12,572 nucleotides of DNA from Deltaproteobacteria bacterium (GTDB lineage Bacteria; Desulfobacterota; Desulfobacteria; Desulfobacterales; ETH-SRB1), in assembly GCA_030262795.1 (NCBI GenBank), contig JAJSZO010000016.1, forward strand, positions 1 through 12,572. The letters run 5' to 3'. The notes under the pieces are model-generated. The model saw nothing but the letters and a program-made list of their open reading frames with translations. It ran no database searches and had not been told where the DNA came from. Shown here in pieces: positions 1 through 5,670 of the stretch. The stretch's first letter is position 1. Each line of letters begins with the position of its first letter. The position numbers and the translations under genes were made by a program.

Positions 1-50
1 ATAGCTGATATGTATCACTTTGAGCAATAGTTTACTGTATTGATAACCTA

Positions 51-290
51 TTGAAAAAACAGAGACTTTTTAGAAATTCCACACTTAACGCGAACATAGC
101 CAAGAAAAAACTCCAGAAGGAATATACGACCATATTCGTGCATGGTAAACAAAAACGAGTCAAAAGGCCTCCTACAATAGATGGTATCCCCGTGGATGAA
201 TTCATTCGGCAAAATGCTGATTCGATATAGCTACATCAGAATGAAATGTGGGAATATATTGAGCAACCAGAAGATGAAAGCAAGAATTAA
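51..290 (+). pseudogene. small conserved protein remnant, interrupted by in-frame TAG
   Basis: This frame is open from position 24 and reads a basic, charged segment (KKKLQKEYTTIFVHGKQKR) followed by DGIPVDEFIRQNADSI. A TAG at 228-230 stops it, and the same frame then continues with LHQNEMWEYIEQPEDESKN to TAA at 288-290. The conserved-looking composition on both sides of the TAG suggests one protein of about 65-80 aa with a nonsense change, possibly TGG (Trp) to TAG. From memory, small sulfate-reducer proteins carry a similar NADPIWLHQNEMWE motif; this is recollection, not a search. There is no ATG start, and TTG at 51 is the best candidate. The tail overlaps the start of the next gene by 17 nt, which suggests an ancestral coupled pair. 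Function is unknown. Pyrrolysine readthrough is possible in principle but less likely than decay. Confidence 0.5.
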
Positions 291-558
291 TATCAATGAT
301 TTCAAGCATATTCCAAATATTGGTCCGGCAACAATCAAATATCTCAACATATTAGGAATCAATAAGCCCTTTGAGCTAATCGGCCAAAATCCGTATTCGA
401 TGTATAGAGAATTATGCCAAATAACAGGGAAGCGTTTTGACCCTTGCCTGGCTGATGTATTTATTTCAGCAGTCAAATTCATGGAAGGTGCACCTCCCCA
501 AAAGTGGTGGTACTACACAAAAGAAAGAAAAATAACATTATCAAATGAGAGGATCTAA
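274..558 (+). CDS. helix-hairpin-helix protein, Cdd1 / mitomycin-resistance-like family
   Basis: The product is a 94-aa soluble protein if read from ATG 274, where the family-like sequence begins; the longer frame from 181 only adds out-of-frame remnant of the upstream gene. Residues 11-30 carry a helix-hairpin-helix core (FKHIPNIGPATIKYLNILGI), followed by ELCQITGKRFDPCLADVF and a Trp-rich end (WWYYTKERK). This pattern matches the Cdd1 pathogenicity-locus family (PF11731) as I know it, whose members are about 90 aa and have no established biochemical role. The HhH fold suggests nucleic-acid binding, which is inference. The start lies inside the 3' end of the preceding remnant, so translation was probably coupled. 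The Shine-Dalgarno signal is weak. The next gene starts 3 nt after the stop, consistent with a short operon. Confidence 0.75.
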   Translation: MKARININDFKHIPNIGPATIKYLNILGINKPFELIGQNPYSMYRELCQITGKRFDPCLADVFISAVKFMEGAPPQKWWYYTKERKITLSNERI

Positions 559-561
559 GAA

Positions 562-786
562 ATGATCGCCTATTGCGGAATGGATTGTTCAAAGTGCGAA
601 GGCTATCTGGCAACCAAAGAGGATAACGACACAAAAAGGAAAGAGGTTGCTGAAAAATGGACTATCCAATACAACACTGACATAAAGCCTGAACAAATAA
701 ACTGTAAGGAACGTGGACGAAATAACTTCCCCAACTATGCATCACAGCTTCAGGCCGCCTTTGCCAAATCTGTGTGCCTACCCTGA
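562..786 (+). pseudogene. DUF3795 protein truncated by a dispersed repeat
   Basis: The first 48 residues match the N-terminal half of the Cys-rich DUF3795 family: MIAYCGMDCSKCEGYLATK, then a VAEKW segment and a KPEQINC end. Normal members are more than 100 aa and continue with further Cys motifs that probably bind metal. Here the reading frame runs, directly after Cys48 at 703-705, into a copy of the GGAACGTGGACGAAATAAC repeat. The remaining 26 residues (KERGRNNFPNY onward) and the TGA stop at 784-786 are repeat-encoded. The rest of the gene is absent, so the product is probably non-functional. The start is supported by GAGAGG nine nt upstream and by the 3-nt gap from the Cdd1-like gene. Loss of the 3' half is seen directly; insertion or deletion as the mechanism is inference. 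Confidence 0.75.
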
Positions 787-804
787 GAAGTTATTTCGTC
801 CCCG
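706..804. repeat. dispersed repeat family 1, copy A (both ends present)
   Basis: The left end is AAGGAACGTGGACGAAATAAC and the right end is GAAGTTATTTCGTCCCCG. Positions 715-729 and 787-801 form a perfect 15-bp inverted repeat, extending to 17 of 18 positions over 712-729 / 787-804. The interior holds CAGCTTCAGGCCGCCTTTGC, which recurs in copy C (9078-9130). At about 99 bp with terminal inverted repeats and no coding capacity it is MITE-like or REP-like. I see no clear target duplication. Confidence 0.8.
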
Positions 805-832
805 AGTGCTAATGGTGATACTTTGATGCCAT

Positions 833-1498
833 TTAAAAAATTTTCCTGAAATTTTTCTCTATTTTGTACATGGAAACTGCTTTCAGAAAGGACTTTACTT
901 TGCCAAGGTCTTTTTGACCAGGGCCGGACTCTACACCTGAACTGACGTCCACAGCATCCGGCATGCTGACTGATACAGCATGGAAAACATTCTCGGGTGC
1001 CAGACCACCAGCCAGGATCAGGGGATATTTGCAGCCAAAGCTTTTAACTTTTTTCCAGTCCCATTCTATCGCATTACCTCCCGGCAGAACTCCTTTGCCA
1101 CATTCCACCAGAAATGCGGATGCTTCGTAATTTTCTGCTTCTTCAATAGTCGGCTTTCCTTCTGTAAACAACGCCTTTATTACAATAAGATTTTCTTTTT
1201 GAAGTCTGCTGACAAGATCGGGTGATTCCCGACCATGCAACTGGACGGCGTTAAGACGACAGAATTCAACCTTATGCATTATATTCGAAAAACTCTCATT
1301 AACAAATACCCCTACAGTTTTTACTTTTGAAGGTAAGGCCATGGAAATTTCTTTTGCCTGAATTTCAGATAAATGCCTTGGACTTTTCGGAAAAAAAACA
1401 CATCCGATTGCATTTGCCCCGAGAGCCGCACATTCTATAGCTTCCTCAACACCGGTCAGCCCACACACCTTAACGTTTATTCGTTGCTTCCTATCCAT
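833..1498 (-). CDS. trpF: phosphoribosylanthranilate isomerase
   Basis: This is the third enzyme of tryptophan synthesis, converting N-(5'-phosphoribosyl)anthranilate to the carboxyphenylamino-deoxyribulose phosphate. The 221-aa product begins NVKVCGLTGVEEA with the catalytic Cys at residue 12. It continues with GCVFFPKSPRHLS, VGVFVNE, VQLHG, ILAGGLAPENV (161-171) and DVSSGVESGPGQKD, which is a full TIM-barrel set with the phosphate-binding loops. Where many TrpFs place the general-acid Asp (LVD followed by a GGTG loop), this one reads LVECGKGVLPGG, so Glu132 appears to take that place. The C-terminus runs about 12 basic or aromatic residues beyond the barrel. It is the last gene of a trpD-trpC-trpF block and is separated from trpC by 87 nt of hairpin-rich DNA. 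AGGA upstream gives a weak ribosome-binding site for the ATG at 1498. Confidence 0.93.
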   Translation of the reverse strand: MDRKQRINVKVCGLTGVEEAIECAALGANAIGCVFFPKSPRHLSEIQAKEISMALPSKVKTVGVFVNESFSNIMHKVEFCRLNAVQLHGRESPDLVSRLQKENLIVIKALFTEGKPTIEEAENYEASAFLVECGKGVLPGGNAIEWDWKKVKSFGCKYPLILAGGLAPENVFHAVSVSMPDAVDVSSGVESGPGQKDLGKVKSFLKAVSMYKIEKNFRKIF

Positions 1499-1585
1499 CC
1501 AATCATCCTATTAATCCAAATTCCAAAGGAATCCATCCATTCGCGAAGCGAATCATCCTAATCATCCATCCATACAAATCATCAA
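1499..1585. repeat. ATCATCC-rich spacer with two small hairpins between trpC and trpF
   Basis: The 87-nt spacer consists mostly of degenerate ATCATCC and ATCCATCC units. It holds two perfect short palindromes, ATTCC-AAA-GGAAT at 1520-1532 and ATTCGC-GAA-GCGAAT at 1539-1553, separated by CCATCC. The trpF ribosome-binding region lies at its edge. It looks like a REP-type or simple-sequence insertion rather than a coding or attenuator sequence. Confidence 0.6.
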
Positions 1586-2380
1586 TTAACCTATAAGAGA
1601 CCTTAGAAATGCCTGGCAGTTCTCAGCTTTTACAAGGCTTTCACCGATAAGAAAATTCCATATACCTGCCTGCTGATTTTTAACAATATCATCTCTGTTT
1701 TGTATTCCACTGGCAGCAACAGCTATTTGATATGGCTCAAGAAGCGATACCAGTTTAATAGCTGTATCAACACTGGTCTCAAAAGAACTTAAGTTTCGAT
1801 TGTTAATTCCGATCAGCCTGGCCTTTGCCTGTGTTGCCGCTTCAAGATCTTTTTCCGAGTGTATTTCCACAAGAGCATCAAGTTTGAGTTCGTTACAAAG
1901 CTTTAAATAATCACATAATTGTTTGCGCGAAAGAATACGGGCTATAAGAAGTACCGCATCTGCTCCTGCAACTGAAGACTCGTAAATCTGATATGAAGAG
2001 ATTAAAAAATCTTTTCGAAGTACCGGCAGGGTTGATGACTCGCGAGCTTTTTTCAGGTCATCCAAACTGCCTTTAAAATAAGGCTGATCCGTAAGCACGG
2101 ATATAGCAGCCGCTCCTCCCATTTCATATTTCTGAGCATATGCTGTCGGATTCAGGTTTAAACAAATGGCGCCTTTAGATGGAGATGCACGTTTGATTTC
2201 CGCAATGATGTTAACTCCTGAAGGACCTGGCTTCTCAAGTTTTTTAATAAACGGTCTTTTTTTACTTTTAACCGGTGTAAAAGCATCATTACACAGTTGA
2301 CTCTCCGGAATAATTTTTTTTGCCTCTGCAATTTCTTTTTTTTTATGTTCAACTATTGCTTTTAAAAAGTCTTTTCCCAT
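1586..2380 (-). CDS. trpC: indole-3-glycerol phosphate synthase
   Basis: The enzyme closes the indole ring, turning carboxyphenylamino-deoxyribulose phosphate into indole-3-glycerol phosphate. The 264-aa length is usual for the family. Visible motifs are IIAEIKRASPSKG (58-70, with a catalytic Lys), VLTDQPYFKGS, VLRKDF (119-124, catalytic Lys), ALVEIHSEKDL (catalytic Glu171), IGINNRNL and ASGIQN, then FLIGESLV near the end. The usual SESGI motif reads AASGI here. The ATG directly abuts the trpD stop codon (TAAATG), so translation is almost certainly coupled to trpD. Product and substrate link it to TrpD upstream and TrpF downstream in the same transcript. I see no domain fusion; TrpF is a separate gene. 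Confidence 0.95.
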   Translation of the reverse strand: MGKDFLKAIVEHKKKEIAEAKKIIPESQLCNDAFTPVKSKKRPFIKKLEKPGPSGVNIIAEIKRASPSKGAICLNLNPTAYAQKYEMGGAAAISVLTDQPYFKGSLDDLKKARESSTLPVLRKDFLISSYQIYESSVAGADAVLLIARILSRKQLCDYLKLCNELKLDALVEIHSEKDLEAATQAKARLIGINNRNLSSFETSVDTAIKLVSLLEPYQIAVAASGIQNRDDIVKNQQAGIWNFLIGESLVKAENCQAFLRSLIG

Positions 2381-3397
2381 TTATCCATTTTCCTGTGTAA
2401 AACGAACGAGCTCTTCCATTTTTTCCATAGCCGCTCCTTTGTCAATGGAATTTTCAGCAAGCTTTATTCCTTCCCGGAAATCTTTTGCTTTTCCTGCTGC
2501 AACAAGTGCTGCGGAGGTATTTATCAATACTACATTGCGTTTTGGACCTTTTTCTCCTTCAAGAATTCTTCTCGTTATTTTAGCATTAGTTTCAGGATCT
2601 CCTCCTTTGAGATCCATTGAATCAGCTCTTTTTTCAAAAAATTGTTCAGGAGTTATATCGTAGGTAGTTACGAGATTATCTTTGAGTTCAGATATACGTG
2701 TCGGAGCACAAACTGAAATTTCGTCTAACCCATCGTGTCCATGTACGACAAATGCGTGTTTTGTACCGAGCATTCTCAAAGCATCGGCAAACATTTCAGT
2801 CAACTGAGGTGCATAGACTCCAAGAAGCTGGCAATTTGCCCCTGCAGGGTTTGTGAGAGGCCCCAGCATGTTGAAAATACTACGAATCCCAACTTCTTTT
2901 CTTGCTTTGGCAGCATATCTCATTGCTCCATGATAAAGGGGTGCGTATAAAAAGCCAATGCCGATTTCCTGAATTGCTTCTTCAACTATTTCCGGATTTA
3001 TATTCAGTCTTACTCCCAGAACTTCAAGAAGATCAGCACTGCCGCATTGGCTTGACACAGAACGATTTCCGTGTTTGGCTACAGTTACATTGCAACCTGC
3101 AACAACAAAAGCAGTTGTGGTTGAAATATTAAATGTTTGAGCAGCGTCTCCACCGGTTCCGCATGTGTCCACCACATTAGGGGATGAGACCTGAATGCGC
3201 AGAGCTTTTCTGCGCATGGCTTGAGCTGCTCCGGCCAGTTCTTCAAAGGTTTCGCCTTTTGTGGATAAAGCAGCCATAAACGCAGCAACCTGAGTGTCAG
3301 TAACATTACCTGAAAATATCTCAGTGATCATTTGAGACATTTCAGCTTCATTCAAATCATTTTTCTGAACAATTTTTTGAAGATTTTCCCGAAACAT
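2381..3397 (-). CDS. trpD: anthranilate phosphoribosyltransferase
   Basis: This enzyme transfers the phosphoribosyl group of PRPP to anthranilate, the second committed step of tryptophan synthesis. The 338-aa protein carries the PRPP-binding VDTCGTGGD (76-84), the NIST segment at 90-93, AKHGNRSVSSQCGSADLLE (KHGNR at 108-112) and HGHDGLDEIS with the acidic pair used in metal and PRPP binding. There is no glutamine-amidotransferase domain, so it is the stand-alone form. The start has AAGGAG about 10 nt upstream. It is the first gene of the block; trpE and trpG do not precede it, and trpB and trpA do not follow trpF in this window. A plausible promoter lies at 3468-3497. Confidence 0.95.
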   Translation of the reverse strand: MFRENLQKIVQKNDLNEAEMSQMITEIFSGNVTDTQVAAFMAALSTKGETFEELAGAAQAMRRKALRIQVSSPNVVDTCGTGGDAAQTFNISTTTAFVVAGCNVTVAKHGNRSVSSQCGSADLLEVLGVRLNINPEIVEEAIQEIGIGFLYAPLYHGAMRYAAKARKEVGIRSIFNMLGPLTNPAGANCQLLGVYAPQLTEMFADALRMLGTKHAFVVHGHDGLDEISVCAPTRISELKDNLVTTYDITPEQFFEKRADSMDLKGGDPETNAKITRRILEGEKGPKRNVVLINTSAALVAAGKAKDFREGIKLAENSIDKGAAMEKMEELVRFTQENG

Positions 3398-3467
3398 GAT
3401 TGCTATTCTCCTTTTTTACCGAGCCCTTATCCAGGCGTGATTCTGATATCTAATGGCTGTTGGCATA

Positions 3468-3497
3468 ATTATACTTCATTTTCATAATTTTTATTAA
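3468..3497 (-). promoter_or_regulatory. candidate trpD promoter
   Basis: On the minus strand TATAAT (3473-3468) is a perfect -10 hexamer. TTAATA (3497-3492) matches four of six -35 bases at an 18-nt spacing. It would give a 5' leader of about 60-65 nt before the trpD start. I found no Trp-rich leader peptide or clear attenuator in that leader. Confidence 0.45.
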
Positions 3498-3584
3498 TAA
3501 TAACAACATGAACCATAAAACAATATCTTGCAACTATTAATTCCAAATTATTACATTATAAATCGCTCAATTTGAATTTTATTC

Positions 3585-3613
3585 TTGACTTGGAATTGTT
3601 CTAATATTAGATT
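3585..3613 (+). promoter_or_regulatory. candidate perR promoter
   Basis: TTGACT (3585-3590), a 17-nt spacer and TAGATT (3608-3613) form a good sigma70-type promoter. The perR ATG is only 9 nt after the -10 box, and no Shine-Dalgarno sequence is visible, so the transcript may be leaderless or nearly so. Confidence 0.6.
3590..3604. promoter_or_regulatory. PerR/Fur-box-like operator
   Basis: TTGGAATTGTTCTAA is an imperfect 7-1-7 palindrome close to the Per-box consensus TTATAATNATTATAA and to the variant TTAGAAT-N-ATTCTAA. It lies inside the -35/-10 spacer of the perR promoter, where binding would block RNA polymerase and give autoregulation. Assignment is by resemblance only. Confidence 0.5.
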
Positions 3614-3622
3614 AAATATATT

Positions 3623-4042
3623 ATGAACATAAAAGAAAAATTAGCCGAACTTAATGAAAAAGGATGCACATTAACAATACAACGCCATGCGGTTTTGGAA
3701 TACCTGTATGCGAATCATACCCATCCAACGGTAGAGGAAATCTACTATAGTTTAAAGAAAAAATTTTCTGCGATTTCAAAGGCTACGGTTTATAACACCT
3801 TAGAACTTTTAAAAAATTATGGTCTTATTCAAGAAATAACGATTGAAAAGGGAAAGTTGCATTTTGACTACGAAGTCAAGCCTCATCATCACTTCTTATG
3901 TCACAGATGCAATCAGGTCTATGATGTTGATGTGGAGGGATGTCCGCTTGCAGGAAAGGAAATGATAGATGGGCACAAGATTGAGGAGCTGAGGCCGTAT
4001 ATCATTGGCACCTGCTCGAAGTGCTTAAAAAAAAAGGGATAA
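3623..4042 (+). CDS. perR: peroxide-responsive Fur-family repressor PerR
   Basis: The product is a 139-aa Fur-family regulator with a winged helix (HPTVEEIYYSL, then ISKATVYNTLELLKNYGLI as recognition helix) and a C-terminal dimerisation domain. Comparing with Bacillus subtilis PerR, the five regulatory-metal ligands H37, D85, H91, H93 and D104 correspond at a constant offset of -3 to H34, D82, H88, H90 and D101. An Asp rather than Glu at the last site is typical of PerR over Fur. The structural zinc site is C93xxC96 and C131xxC134. It probably represses its own gene through the palindrome at 3590-3604 and, by context, the peroxiredoxin and related genes downstream. There is no clear terminator after it. 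Peroxide sensing by His oxidation is family knowledge; the ligand match supports it but does not prove it. Confidence 0.88.
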   Translation: MNIKEKLAELNEKGCTLTIQRHAVLEYLYANHTHPTVEEIYYSLKKKFSAISKATVYNTLELLKNYGLIQEITIEKGKLHFDYEVKPHHHFLCHRCNQVYDVDVEGCPLAGKEMIDGHKIEELRPYIIGTCSKCLKKKG

Positions 4043-4058
4043 TGCCCTGATGATTATG

Positions 4059-4068
4059 TGGGTGAGTA
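4059..4068. repeat. target-site duplication, left copy
   Basis: TGGGTGAGTA is repeated exactly at 4338-4347, and the two copies bracket the inverted-repeat element at 4069-4337. A perfect 10-bp direct repeat at both edges is the signature of transposition. Confidence 0.75.
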
Positions 4069-4337
4069 GGGTGCGATACAAAAAAGTTGCATCATTGATG
4101 ATAATATTTTTAGCCATTGAACATACTGATTAAATGTCGAATGTCGAACAGGGAATGTCGAATTACGAAGGAAGGTACTTAATAATTTCATTTTGCACAT
4201 TGAATAATCCAAAATAATTTAAAAAACATCCTCACTTCGATATTCGACATTCCCTGTTCGACATTCATCATTCAATTGGTGCTTTCTGGCACCGAAATGG
4301 TCACGTTTTGTTCTATATCACTTTTTTGTATTGCACC
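4069..4337. mobile_element. MITE-like element with terminal inverted repeats and 10-bp target duplication
   Basis: The element has ends GTGCGATACAAAAAAGT (4071-4087) and ACTTTTTTGTATTGCAC (4320-4336), which are inverted repeats with 16 of 17 matches. It is flanked by identical TGGGTGAGTA copies at 4059-4068 and 4338-4347. At about 269 bp with no transposase it must have been moved in trans. A second, nested inverted repeat lies at 4139-4170 / 4235-4266. The whole element therefore reads as a long imperfect palindrome and could form a cruciform or a folded RNA. It separates perR from the cytochrome gene; without it and one duplication the intergenic gap would be 70 nt. A 10-bp duplication would suit an IS4-type transposase, but the parent family is not identifiable here. 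It fills most of the 349-nt non-coding gap. Confidence 0.75.
4139..4266. repeat. nested inverted repeat GAATGTCGAACAGGGAATG
   Basis: Arms at 4139-4170 and 4235-4266 are 32 nt each with 30 matches, centred on GAATGTCGAACAGGGAATG and separated by 64 nt of AT-rich sequence. Weaker pairing continues about 12 nt outward. It is the core of the 4069-4337 element. Confidence 0.8.
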
Positions 4338-4347
4338 TGGGTGAGTA
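4338..4347. repeat. target-site duplication, right copy
   Basis: TGGGTGAGTA is identical to 4059-4068, directly after the right end of the element. Confidence 0.75.
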
Positions 4348-4391
4348 ATGATAATTTTGAAATGACAGATTAACAAAAAAGGAGGTTATGT

Positions 4392-5657
4392 ATGAAGAGA
4401 TTCTTTGTCTTTTTTTTCACTTCCCTGATGACGCTGCTATTTATGGCGGGCATTGTTTCAGCAAAAGAGGGAAAAGTTTGTATCGGATGCCACAAGGCAG
4501 TAACACCACTGTTGGTTAAGGATTGGCAGAGCAGTGAACATAGTAATAACGACGTTACCTGTAATGTTTGTCATGGAGCCGAGCACAAGAGTAAAAAAAC
4601 ATCCCACTTGGCCAGGATGCCTGATGAGAACACCTGTGCAGAGTGTCATGAGGAACAGTTTAATCAATTCACTAAAGGAAAACACAATTTGGGCTGGACT
4701 TCTTTAAATGCCCTGCCGGTTACACACATGGAGCCTGATGAACTGATGGAAGGCGGTAAAGGCTGCGGCGGATGTCATAATATGGGGGTAAAGTCCGAGG
4801 CCCAGAAAAAGGAATTGCGAGACAAAGGTTATACCTACCAGACAAATTCCTGCGATGAATGTCATACCCGGCATACATTTTCTAAAAAAGAGGCGCAGGA
4901 TCCCAAAGCATGCCAGACATGCCATATGGGGTTTGACCATCCTCAGTGGGAGATGTATGAAAGCTCCAAGCACGGAGTTAGATATCAGATGAAGGAGATG
5001 GGAAAATTACCCAAAGACGCGGCCGCACCTACCTGCCAGTTCTGCCATCTACCTGACGGAACCCATACCAATAAAGTGGCCTGGGGATTTTTGGGCGTAA
5101 GGCTTCCCCTGCCAAACGATAAACAATGGGCAAACGACCAGACCACAATTCTTAAAGCGCTGGGGGTATTAGATCCGGAGGGAAAACCCACTGCCCGGCT
5201 GGATATTGTTAAAGCTGCTGATCTGGCACGGCTGACCGAAGAAGACTGGCAGGCTGAACGGAAAAAAATGATAAAAACCTGCAAAAAGTGCCATTCTGAA
5301 AAATATGCCAGGGGAGAGCTTGAAAAAGGCGATCAGATGATCAAAAAGGCAGATCGCTTAATGGCAGAAGCCATCAACATTGTAGCTGACCTGTACAAAG
5401 ACGGCATCTTGAATAAACCGGCACATTACAGTTACGCCTATCCCGATTTTTTACATTTTTACCAAACAGGGGGGTCATACATAGAACAGGTACTATTCAA
5501 AATGTACATGAAACACAGAATGAGGACATATCAGGGAGTTTTCCATGCCAATCCTGATTATACCTACTGGTATGGATGGGCCCCTATGACCAAAACTTTG
5601 GATGAAGTCAAAAAAATTGCCGAAGGTTTGAGATGTAAAGCCAAGATCAAGCAATAA
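4392..5657 (+). CDS. HAO-like octaheme cytochrome c, exported
   Basis: The 421-aa precursor has a signal peptide (MKRFFVFFFTSLMTLLFMAG, cleavage likely after VSA at residue 24) and eight CxxCH heme sites starting at residues 30, 57, 82, 125, 154, 174, 215 and 297. The spacing, the HTNKVAWGFLGVRLPLP segment, the helical YSYAYPDFLHFY region and the C-terminal HANPDYTYWYGWAPM match the hydroxylamine-oxidoreductase-related octaheme family. Members oxidise hydroxylamine or hydrazine, or reduce nitrite, NO or hydroxylamine, depending on subgroup. Whether a Tyr cross-links the catalytic heme cannot be judged from sequence alone. It should act in the periplasm after heme attachment by the Ccm system. 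It lacks a C-terminal membrane anchor, and no quinol oxidase partner is adjacent. AAGGAGG gives a strong ribosome site. The selenoperoxiredoxin gene starts 13 nt after its stop, so they are almost surely co-transcribed. Confidence 0.88.
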   Translation: MKRFFVFFFTSLMTLLFMAGIVSAKEGKVCIGCHKAVTPLLVKDWQSSEHSNNDVTCNVCHGAEHKSKKTSHLARMPDENTCAECHEEQFNQFTKGKHNLGWTSLNALPVTHMEPDELMEGGKGCGGCHNMGVKSEAQKKELRDKGYTYQTNSCDECHTRHTFSKKEAQDPKACQTCHMGFDHPQWEMYESSKHGVRYQMKEMGKLPKDAAAPTCQFCHLPDGTHTNKVAWGFLGVRLPLPNDKQWANDQTTILKALGVLDPEGKPTARLDIVKAADLARLTEEDWQAERKKMIKTCKKCHSEKYARGELEKGDQMIKKADRLMAEAINIVADLYKDGILNKPAHYSYAYPDFLHFYQTGGSYIEQVLFKMYMKHRMRTYQGVFHANPDYTYWYGWAPMTKTLDEVKKIAEGLRCKAKIKQ

Positions 5658-5670
5658 AGGAGCCGACATT

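Noticed and set aside
706..804. Repeat family 1 as a CRISPR array
   Set aside because: Copies are scattered over 10 kb in mixed lengths and orientations, with no regular spacers.
980..1225. Plus-strand ORF opposite trpF
   Set aside because: Antisense shadow of a clearly coding TrpF frame.
3398..3467. trp attenuator or leader peptide
   Set aside because: No short ORF with Trp codons and no terminator/antiterminator pair are visible in the leader.
4035..4048. AGGG-CCCT hairpin after perR as a terminator
   Set aside because: The stem is only 4 bp and no T run follows.
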